Under the pieces are notes generated by a model that saw nothing but the letters and a program-made list of their open reading frames with translations, was not told where the DNA came from and made no database searches. Position numbers and translations under genes: made by a program. DNA of 12,439 bases from Verrucomicrobia bacterium UBA6775 (GTDB lineage Bacteria > Verrucomicrobiota > Verrucomicrobiia > Limisphaerales > UBA1096): NCBI GenBank assembly GCA_002453165.1, contig DKGH01000075.1:14403-26841 (forward strand), in the 5' to 3' direction. Of this stretch, positions 1 to 4,606 are shown one piece after another (position 1 is the stretch's first letter; each line of letters starts with the position of its first letter).

Positions 1-288
1 CTCGGTCGAACCCTCGGATTCGGCAACGGGGGCAGCTGCCTGATGGTTCTTCAGGTAGCGATCCTCGTGCATCACGTTGGACCAATGGATCGTGCCCTCA
101 CGCTCGGCGATCTCGCCCTGCGGTTGATCCTGGTTTTTGCGAACGTGCTTCTTGATCATGTTCAGGCCCTCCACCACAACGCGCTCGGTCTTGGGGAACA
201 CTTCAATCACCTTGCCGCCCTGCCCGCGTTCCTCGCCGGATAGGACGTAAACATTGTCTCCCTTTTTGATGTGCCGTTTCTTGCCCAT
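1..288 (-). CDS. rplX: 50S ribosomal protein L24 (3' end outside window)
   Basis: Ribosomal protein L24 is a primary binder of 23S rRNA that helps start assembly of the large subunit. The reverse-strand reading from ATG at 288 begins MGKKRHIKKGDNVYVLSGEE and continues with a KOW-type core (GQGGKVIEVFPKTERVVVEG, then NMIKKHVRKN), the normal N-terminal layout of L24. The frame is open for 96 codons to the left edge with no stop, so the C-terminus is missing. The visible tail after about residue 80 is Ala/Glu-rich. It starts 2 nt after the rplN stop, as expected for the L14-L24 pair in the spc operon. Identification is firm; only the end is unknown. Confidence 0.95.
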   Translation of the reverse strand, partial: MGKKRHIKKGDNVYVLSGEERGQGGKVIEVFPKTERVVVEGLNMIKKHVRKNQDQPQGEIAEREGTIHWSNVMHEDRYLKNHQAAAPVAESEGSTE

Positions 289-290
289 GA

Positions 291-656
291 TCAGATCACC
301 TCTGGTGCCAGGGAAACAATTTTCATGAACCGTTTCTCCCGGAGTTCGCGGGCCACCGGCCCAAAAATACGTGTCCCTCGCGGGTTGCCCTCGGGATCGA
401 TGATCACGATGGCGTTCGAGTCAAACCGCAGCACGGAGCCGTCCGCACGGCGGATCGGCGCCTTGGTGCGAACCACCACGGCGTTGACGACTTCCCCCTT
501 TTTCACGTTGCCGTCCGGCGCGGCCTCACGCACATGGGCCTTGATGATGTCCCCCACGGAGGCATTGTCCTTGCGGATCCCCAGCACGCCGATCGCCCAC
601 GCCTCCTTGGCGCCGGAGTTATCGGCAACATTCAATCTGGATCGTAACTGTAACAT
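291..656 (-). CDS. rplN: 50S ribosomal protein L14
   Basis: L14 is a large-subunit protein that contacts 23S rRNA at the intersubunit face. The 121-residue product starts MLQLRSRLNVADNSGAKEAW, the hallmark L14 opening (MIQ..T.L.VADNSGA), and contains GDIIKAHVREAAPDGNVKKG, VVVRTK, RFDSNAIVIID and the C-terminal GTRIFGPVARELREKRFMKI. The length matches the family (about 120 residues). It lies between rpsQ and rplX, the conserved order, with 23 nt upstream to the rpsQ stop and 2 nt downstream to rplX, so co-transcription is likely. Nothing unusual was seen. Confidence 0.98.
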   Translation of the reverse strand: MLQLRSRLNVADNSGAKEAWAIGVLGIRKDNASVGDIIKAHVREAAPDGNVKKGEVVNAVVVRTKAPIRRADGSVLRFDSNAIVIIDPEGNPRGTRIFGPVARELREKRFMKIVSLAPEVI

Positions 657-679
657 TCGTTGTCCCCTTTCGTGCTTGG

Positions 680-1039
680 TTAAGCCTCAGCTGACTCCTT
701 GGCATCCTCGGGGGAGGCCTCCGGCTTGGCCGCGGCAGCCGCGGCGTTGGCCAGTGCCAATTCACCCTGCTGAACAATCTTGGCCAAGCGCCACCGCTTC
801 GTCTTGGAGAGCGGACGCGTTTCCGAGATCCTCACCAAGTCCCCCACCTGCGCCTCGTTTTTCTCGTCGTGCGCATGGAAATTCTTGTATCGGGTGATGA
901 TTTTCTTGTAGAGCGGATGCGAAATCCGGCGTGCGATTCGCACCACGATGGTCTTGTCCATCTTGGTGGACACGACCTCGCCTTCCCGCTCCTTGCGGTG
1001 GCTGGTTCTTGCCTGGGTGGTTGTTCCTGTATCAGCCAT
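680..1039 (-). CDS. rpsQ: 30S ribosomal protein S17
   Basis: S17 is a primary 16S rRNA-binding protein of the small subunit. The 119-residue product has an OB-fold core recognisable from EGEVVSTKMDKTIVVRIARR through ISHPLYKKIITRYKNFHAHD to GDLVRISETRPLSKTKRW. The family is usually 80-90 residues. Here there is a short polar N-terminal lead (MADTGTTTQARTSHRKER) and an Ala/Glu-rich tail (ALANAAAAAAKPEASPEDAK), both likely disordered. The start lies 7 nt after the rpmC stop, and AAGAG overlapping that stop may serve as the ribosome binding site. A copy of the palindrome CTTGGCCAAG (779-788) falls in its coding sequence and reads as Leu-Ala-Lys. Confidence 0.97.
   Translation of the reverse strand: MADTGTTTQARTSHRKEREGEVVSTKMDKTIVVRIARRISHPLYKKIITRYKNFHAHDEKNEAQVGDLVRISETRPLSKTKRWRLAKIVQQGELALANAAAAAAKPEASPEDAKESAEA
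779..788. repeat. CTTGGCCAAG palindrome inside rpsQ (representative of ten)
   Basis: One of ten exact copies in the window: 779-788, 1203-1212, 1277-1286, 4506-4515, 4553-4562, 6943-6952, 7154-7163, 8674-8683, 8799-8808 and 11054-11063. Inside genes it reads as Leu-Ala-Lys (779, 1203, 7154, 8674 and, at a putative start, 11054) or Leu-Gly-Gln (1277, 6943, 8799), never in the third frame. Several copies extend to GCTTGGCCAAGC. Confidence 0.85.
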
Positions 1040-1046
1040 TCGTCTC

Positions 1047-1481
1047 TTAAAGTTCTTCTGCCGCCGCCTTCACGCTTGCCACGGCCTTTTCCTTGCCCTT
1101 GGCCTGTACCAACTCGGCCAAGCCCTGAGTCGTGACCCGGGCCAAGTTGGGGTTGAACACGCCGCCCACGGTCTTAAACACGTCCTTGCGGGTCAGATCG
1201 CCCTTGGCCAAGCCGCGCAAAGCGGCGGCCACTCCGTCCACGTTAAAGTCACTCACGCCCTCAAGAGCGGATGCCGCTTGGCCAAGCGCATCCTTGCGCT
1301 CCAACTGCGACAGGCGCGTCTCCACGCGGGCGATGTCCCGGCGCAGTTCGCGCAGGCGGATGGGCTTCTCAAGCTGACTGGTCGCCTTCTGCAACCGGAG
1401 GTTGAACAGCTCCTGACGGAGTTCCCGGCTCTGGGCACTCAGTTCAACCTTCGTCTTGTCCTTGATTTCGGCGGCTTTCAT
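1047..1481 (-). CDS. rpmC: 50S ribosomal protein L29 with long C-terminal extension
   Basis: L29 sits beside the peptide exit tunnel and helps form the docking site for nascent-chain factors. The N-terminal 60 or so residues are canonical: MKAAEIKDKTKVELSAQSRE, then LRQELFNLRLQKATSQLEKP and RLRELRRDIARVETRL, two antiparallel helices. The product is 144 residues, whereas most bacterial L29 proteins are 60-75. The extra part, about residues 65-144, is mostly helical-looking and rich in Ala, Val and Lys (for example GVSDFNVDGVAAALRGLAKG), with no domain I recognise. Two copies of CTTGGCCAAG (1203-1212 and 1277-1286) both lie in this extension. The position between rplP and rpsQ is the standard one. 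Confidence 0.93.
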   Translation of the reverse strand: MKAAEIKDKTKVELSAQSRELRQELFNLRLQKATSQLEKPIRLRELRRDIARVETRLSQLERKDALGQAASALEGVSDFNVDGVAAALRGLAKGDLTRKDVFKTVGGVFNPNLARVTTQGLAELVQAKGKEKAVASVKAAAEEL

Positions 1482-1501
1482 CCTGTGCTTCTCTCAATAA
1501 A

Positions 1502-1912
1502 TTAATCGCGCGTGGCAAACCGGCAACGCACCGGCATCTTGGCCGCGGCTGCGCTCAGTGCCTCGCGGGCAATGCTCTCCGGCACGCCCTCAACTTCAAA
1601 CAACATCGTGGCCGGTTTCACCACCGCCACCCAGTGATCCACATTGGCCTTGCCCTTACCCATCCGGACTTCCAAAGGTTTTTTGGTCACGGATTTCTGC
1701 GGGAAGATGCGGATCCACATGCTCCCGCGGCGCTTCATGCCACGCGAAATGGCGACACGGGCGGCCTCAATCTGCGTCCCGGTAATCCAGCCCCGGCCCA
1801 GCGCCTGCAGGCCAAACGAGCCGAATGAAACCCGGTTCCCCTTCTGCGCGGTGCCTTTCCGGCTGCCGCGATGCATCTTTCGATATTTAACTTTGTTGGG
1901 TTGTAGGGGCAT
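1502..1912 (-). CDS. rplP: 50S ribosomal protein L16
   Basis: L16 binds 23S rRNA near the A site and the peptidyl transferase centre. The 136-residue product has the standard length and motifs: PNKVKYRKMHRGSRKGTAQK at the N-terminus, GSFGLQAL, ITGTQIEAARVAISRGMKRR, GSMWIRIFPQKSVTKKPLEV, RMGKGKANVDHWVAVVKP and FEVEGVPE. The ATG lies 13 nt after the rpsC stop. Two copies of an eight-base unit (ATCTCTTA on the plus strand, 1912-1928) overlap the spacer, which provides AAGAG sequences just before the start. Conserved order rpsC-rplP-rpmC. Confidence 0.98.
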   Translation of the reverse strand: MPLQPNKVKYRKMHRGSRKGTAQKGNRVSFGSFGLQALGRGWITGTQIEAARVAISRGMKRRGSMWIRIFPQKSVTKKPLEVRMGKGKANVDHWVAVVKPATMLFEVEGVPESIAREALSAAAAKMPVRCRFATRD

Positions 1913-1925
1913 CTCTTAAAATCTC

Positions 1926-2648
1926 TTAGTTTGCGTTTTGAGCCGGTGCGGCTGGACGCCTCGGCGGACGGCTGTCACGACCCTCGCCGCGCGGGCGGCG
2001 TTGCTGGCGTTCGTTTTCCTCCTCGGCCGGATCCTTGCGGCAGATCCAGCACTTCACGCCGATCACACCGTACTGGGTGCTGGCCTCGGCAAAGCCGTAA
2101 TCAATGTTGGCACGCAGCGTGTGCAGCGGCACCTCACCCTCGCGGGCATTCTCGGCACGGGCAATGTCCGCACCGTTCAGGCGGCCGGCAACACGGAGAC
2201 GAATCCCAAGCGCACCCATGTCCATCGTCACCTGCATGGAACGCTTGATCGCGCGACGAAACGCCACGCGGCGCTCGAGCTGCATGCAGATGTTCTCAGC
2301 CACCAACTGGGCGTCGAGTTCCGGCTTCTTGATTTCCGCGATCTCCACGTAAACCTCCTTGCCGGTCATCCTGCTGAGCTCTTCCTTGATCTTGTCGATC
2401 TCGGCGCCCTTGCGCCCGATCACCACGCCCGGACGGGCCGAGTGAATCGTGATGCGGCAGCGACTGGTCGCGCGCTCGATCTGAATGCGGGGCACTGCGG
2501 CCTCCTTGAGCTTGTCCTTGAGTGCCTTGCGAATCTTGTAATCCTCCACCAGTAGCTCGCCGAACTCCTTCTTCTCAGCGTACCACTTGGAGCGCCAATC
2601 CTTGTTGACGACCAGGCGAAATCCAATTGGGTTGGTTTTTTGTCCCAT
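1926..2648 (-). CDS. rpsC: 30S ribosomal protein S3
   Basis: S3 lies at the mRNA entry site of the small subunit and contributes to mRNA unwinding. I place the start at ATG 2648, giving MGQKTNPIGFRLVVNKDWRS, the universal S3 opening; the frame stays open 16 codons further upstream, but that stretch overlaps rplV and has no family counterpart. The product is 240 residues. The KH domain is visible in ITIHSARPGVVIGRKGAEID (GxxG loop GRKG). The C-terminal domain has GRLNGADIARAE and GEVPLHTLRANIDYGFAEA. The last 40 or so residues are a basic, Pro-rich tail. The gap to rplV is 11 nt. Confidence 0.97.
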   Translation of the reverse strand: MGQKTNPIGFRLVVNKDWRSKWYAEKKEFGELLVEDYKIRKALKDKLKEAAVPRIQIERATSRCRITIHSARPGVVIGRKGAEIDKIKEELSRMTGKEVYVEIAEIKKPELDAQLVAENICMQLERRVAFRRAIKRSMQVTMDMGALGIRLRVAGRLNGADIARAENAREGEVPLHTLRANIDYGFAEASTQYGVIGVKCWICRKDPAEEENERQQRRPRGEGRDSRPPRRPAAPAQNAN

Positions 2649-2659
2649 ACGGTTTCCGT

Positions 2660-3133
2660 TTAAATTTGATCCGTGAGCACGATACGGATGTGACAACTGC
2701 GCTTCAGGATCGGGCTGGCGGAACCCCGTGCCCGTGGCCTCCAGCGTTTCATCGTCGGGGCGTCCCCGACCGTGGCTTCCTTGATGTAGAGCATCGTCTG
2801 CTCCAACTTGTGCGGTGAATCAAGAAAACTCTGATAGGCATCAATCTTTGCCTGCGAGCTGCGGCGCGTCTTTTTGTTGTTGGTGGAGCTGACTTTCTGC
2901 TCCAACTGCGCGATGCGGCCCTGCAACTCCTCTGCGTCCCACTCGTCGGCGATATTCTCCGCGTTGGCCATCGCTGACTTCAGCGTCTTGGACACAAGAC
3001 GGGCGGACTTGCGAGGCACGCTGGCCAGCAGCGCCTGCGCCTCGAGGGCGTGCATCCCCTGAATTTGACGGGCGACCGCACGCACCTTAAGCGGCGACAT
3101 CCGAACTCCCTTTGTGACTGCCAAAACTTCCAT
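2660..3133 (-). CDS. rplV: 50S ribosomal protein L22 with internal insertion
   Basis: L22 contacts all 23S rRNA domains and lines the nascent-peptide tunnel with a beta hairpin. The N-terminal part (KGVRMSPLKVRAVARQIQGM, SARLVSKTLKSAMANAEN) and the C-terminal part (LYIKEATVGDAPTMKRWRPR, then ARGSASPILKRSCHI) are canonical and include the hairpin. Between them, at about residues 71-113, is an extra Lys/Gln/Ser-rich, probably helical segment of about 43 residues, so the protein is 157 residues instead of about 110. The reading frame is continuous through it. The start has a strong ribosome binding site, GGAGGA, four bases before the ATG. It starts 11 nt after the rpsS stop. Confidence 0.96.
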   Translation of the reverse strand: MEVLAVTKGVRMSPLKVRAVARQIQGMHALEAQALLASVPRKSARLVSKTLKSAMANAENIADEWDAEELQGRIAQLEQKVSSTNNKKTRRSSQAKIDAYQSFLDSPHKLEQTMLYIKEATVGDAPTMKRWRPRARGSASPILKRSCHIRIVLTDQI

Positions 3134-3144
3134 TCTATCCTCCG

Positions 3145-3414
3145 TTATTTCCGAGCGAAATCTCCGTGGCCCTTGAATCCGCGCGTCGGGGCGAACTCAC
3201 CCAGCTTGTGGCCCACCATGTTTTCCGTAACAAACACAGTCGCAAAAGCCTTGCCATTATGAACCATGAACGTGTGCCCTACGAATTCCGGGGCGATCGT
3301 GGATCGGCGCGACCAAGTCTTGATCGGCTTCTTTTTCCCGTCAGCATTCAGTTTCTCGATCTTGTCGAGAAGATGCTGTTCCACAAACGGGCCTTTTTTA
3401 ATTGAACGTCCCAT
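3145..3414 (-). CDS. rpsS: 30S ribosomal protein S19
   Basis: S19 sits in the head of the small subunit, near the A-site tRNA and bridge to the large subunit. The 89-residue product has normal length and sequence: MGRSIKKGPFVEQHLLDKIE, then KTWSRRSTIAPEFVGHTFMV, HNGKAFATVFVTENMVGHKL and GEFAPTRGFKGHG. It begins 5 nt after the rplB stop, and an AGAGGT ribosome binding site overlaps that stop codon, so translation is probably coupled. Nothing unusual. Confidence 0.98.
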   Translation of the reverse strand: MGRSIKKGPFVEQHLLDKIEKLNADGKKKPIKTWSRRSTIAPEFVGHTFMVHNGKAFATVFVTENMVGHKLGEFAPTRGFKGHGDFARK

Positions 3415-3419
3415 CTCGA

Positions 3420-4265
3420 TTACCTCTGCTTCATCGGCCGACCATCACGGCGCACCAAAATCCAACGGTTGGAGGGCTTGTACTTCGGCCGGGTCTTGAA
3501 GCCCTTAGCCAGCACGCCCCACGGCGACATTGGGTGTCCGCCACCCGAGGTGCGGCCCTCACCACCCCCCATTGGGTGATCGACCGGGTTCTTCGCCACC
3601 GCACGCGTGATCGGACGCTTTCCCTTGTGCCGACGGCGGCCGGCCTTGCCAAGTACGATCTTCTCATGCTCCGAATTACCCACCGTGCCCATCGTGGCGC
3701 TGCACTTCTCATTGAGCTTGCGAATCTCGCCCGAGGGCAGCTTGACCTGCGCGTAGCCGTCGGCCAGCGCCATCAGCGTTGCGGCCGTCCCGGCGGAACG
3801 AACCAGCTGGCCACCACGGCCGGGGGTCATTTCCAAATTGTGAATCTCAGAGCCGGGAGGGATTTTCGCCAACGGCAGAAAGTTGCCGTTCTCGGCCGGC
3901 GCCTCGGGGCCGCTCATAACCTTTTGACCGACCTCCTGCCCCTCGATGGCGATCATGTAACGCTTCTCGCCATCATCATACTTTAGCAGCGCCAGGCGTG
4001 CGGACCGGCATGGATCGTACTCGATCGCGATCACCTCGGCGGCCACGCCGTGCTTGTTGCGCTTGAAGTCGACGTTGCGAATCTTCTGCTTGTGACCACC
4101 GCCGATTCCTCGGGCGGTGATGCGACCGTTGCTGTTTCGCCCGCCGGTCTTCTTTTTGGTCTTAACCAAACGCTTCTCCGGCTTCGTTTTCGTAATCTCT
4201 GAAAACGATGAAACAGTCATGTAACGCCGAGACGGCGTTACAGGGTTGAAACTCTTGACTGGCAT
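3420..4265 (-). CDS. rplB: 50S ribosomal protein L2
   Basis: L2 is a core large-subunit protein needed for subunit association and peptidyl transferase centre assembly. From ATG 4265 the product is 281 residues, the family norm, beginning MPVKSFNPVTPSRRYMTVSS and continuing FSEITKTKPEKRL, NSNGRITARGIGGGHKQKIR and, near the C-terminus, NPVDHPMGGGEGRTSGGGHP, which carries the highly conserved GGGEGR region with its key His. The frame is open 14 codons further up to an ATG at 4307 that follows a GGGGAG box. I reject that start because the added residues are not L2-like, but the chosen start has no clear Shine-Dalgarno sequence. It is the first ribosomal gene here; rplW, rplD, rplC and rpsJ are not upstream. 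Hairpins flank the start (4276-4289 and 4220-4242). Confidence 0.95.
   Translation of the reverse strand: MPVKSFNPVTPSRRYMTVSSFSEITKTKPEKRLVKTKKKTGGRNSNGRITARGIGGGHKQKIRNVDFKRNKHGVAAEVIAIEYDPCRSARLALLKYDDGEKRYMIAIEGQEVGQKVMSGPEAPAENGNFLPLAKIPPGSEIHNLEMTPGRGGQLVRSAGTAATLMALADGYAQVKLPSGEIRKLNEKCSATMGTVGNSEHEKIVLGKAGRRRHKGKRPITRAVAKNPVDHPMGGGEGRTSGGGHPMSPWGVLAKGFKTRPKYKPSNRWILVRRDGRPMKQR
4220..4242 (-). promoter_or_regulatory. Perfect 10-bp hairpin early in rplB coding sequence
   Basis: TGTAACGCCG (4220-4229) and CGGCGTTACA (4233-4242) are exact reverse complements separated by three bases. In the rplB mRNA this would form a hairpin about 24-46 nt after the start codon, covering the codons for the conserved VTPSRRYM segment. 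It may affect translation initiation or serve as a protein-binding element. The structure is seen; the function is inferred. Confidence 0.45.
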
Positions 4266-4275
4266 ACAACTAAGT

Positions 4276-4289
4276 GCCCCGACTGGGGC
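4276..4289 (-). promoter_or_regulatory. Leader hairpin just upstream of rplB start
   Basis: GCCCC (4276-4280) and GGGGC (4285-4289) form a perfect 5-bp GC stem with a 4-nt loop. It ends about 10 nt before the rplB ATG, where a ribosome binding site would be expected, and no Shine-Dalgarno sequence is present. It could act as a translational operator for the ribosomal operon, but only the structure itself is seen. Confidence 0.35.
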
Positions 4290-4466
4290 GGTGACGCTCC
4301 CCACCATAACTCCCCAACTCTGGGAAAGCGGGTTATCGGCGGGTCGCCAAATTGGTTCTTACCTGATCCCTTTCCTTTGTGAAAAGGGCCGGGCAAAGTA
4401 CCAAAAAAAATCTAGGGTGCAACCCCTTTTTCGTGAATTTGAAAAATTTTTTTTCAGGCCAAAAAC

Positions 4467-4483
4467 ACCCGAAAACCGGGAGT
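4467..4483. terminator. Weak bidirectional terminator-like hairpin
   Basis: CCCG and CGGG pair across the loop AAAAC, extended by two further pairs beyond an A/A mismatch. A run of five T follows the stem on the plus strand, and the minus strand also reads GTGTTTTTGG after it. The short core makes this a weak candidate. On the minus strand it would end transcripts coming from the AAA+ gene before rplB. Confidence 0.3.
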
Positions 4484-4495
4484 TTTTGCGCCGTC

Positions 4496-4517
4496 TGGCC
4501 AAGCGCTTGGCCAAGCG
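4496..4517. repeat. Double palindrome, copy 1
   Basis: TGGCCAAGCGCTTGGCCA (4496-4513) is an 18-bp perfect palindrome. It overlaps a second palindrome, CGCTTGGCCAAGCG (4504-4517). It shares 19 identical bases (4497-4515) with the copy at 4544-4562. Because the units are self-complementary, each can fold alone or pair with the other copy. No T-run follows it on either strand, so it is not a classical terminator. Confidence 0.8.
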
Positions 4518-4543
4518 GAACAAAAAAATGTGAAAATCGACCC

Positions 4544-4562
4544 GGCCAAGCGCTTGGCCAAG
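4544..4562. repeat. Double palindrome, copy 2
   Basis: GGCCAAGCGCTTGGCC (4544-4559) is a 16-bp perfect palindrome that overlaps CTTGGCCAAG (4553-4562). It is identical over 19 bases to the copy 28 bases to the left. It lies about 45 nt beyond the stop codon of the AAA+ gene. On the minus strand the fold is followed by GGGTCGATTTTC, only a short T-run, so a terminator role is weak. Confidence 0.8.
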
Positions 4563-4606
4563 TGCGAAAAAACGACCTATCCCATTGAAAACCAAGCGTT
4601 AAGGAG

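Larger units (their letters stand above)
4266..4606. other. 341-nt intergenic region between the AAA+ gene and rplB
   Basis: No gene is supported here; the open frames on both strands are low-complexity and match no ribosomal protein (in particular not L23). Reading along the minus strand, the region holds two double palindromes, a weak terminator-like hairpin near 4467-4483, a run of A/T tracts (4401-4455), and then a GC-rich leader of roughly 120 nt before rplB. A possible minus-strand promoter is TTGCAC (4417-4422) and TACTTT (4395-4400) with 16-nt spacing. Each box matches the sigma-70 consensus at only three of six positions, so it is a weak candidate. The ribosomal operon plausibly has its own promoter here, because the terminator-like elements separate it from the AAA+ gene. 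Confidence 0.6.

Noticed and set aside
948..1505. Long plus-strand open frame over rpsQ and rpmC
   Set aside because: Antisense to confidently identified ribosomal genes; the product is composition-driven with no recognisable domain.
2649..2696. Upstream ATG at 2696 for rpsC
   Set aside because: Overlaps rplV and precedes the universal MGQKTNPIGFR start.
3402..3986. 194-codon plus-strand open frame over rplB
   Set aside because: Shadow of the conserved L2 gene in a GC-rich sequence.
4266..4307. Upstream ATG at 4307 for rplB with a GGGGAG box
   Set aside because: Adds 14 residues not found in L2, while ATG 4265 gives the conserved N-terminus. The box is noted because the true start lacks one.
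4395..4422. Sigma-70-like promoter TTGCAC-16-TACTTT before rplB
   Set aside because: Only three of six matches in each box; mentioned in the intergenic entry but not strong enough to list alone.
4496..4562. Paired palindromes as a CRISPR array or transposon end
   Set aside because: Only two copies, no regular spacers, no transposase and no target duplication seen.
4246..4595. Plus- and minus-strand open frames in the intergenic region, considered as a possible small gene or a lost rplW (L23)
   Set aside because: Sequences are low-complexity translations of A/T tracts and palindromes, with no similarity to L23 or any family I know.
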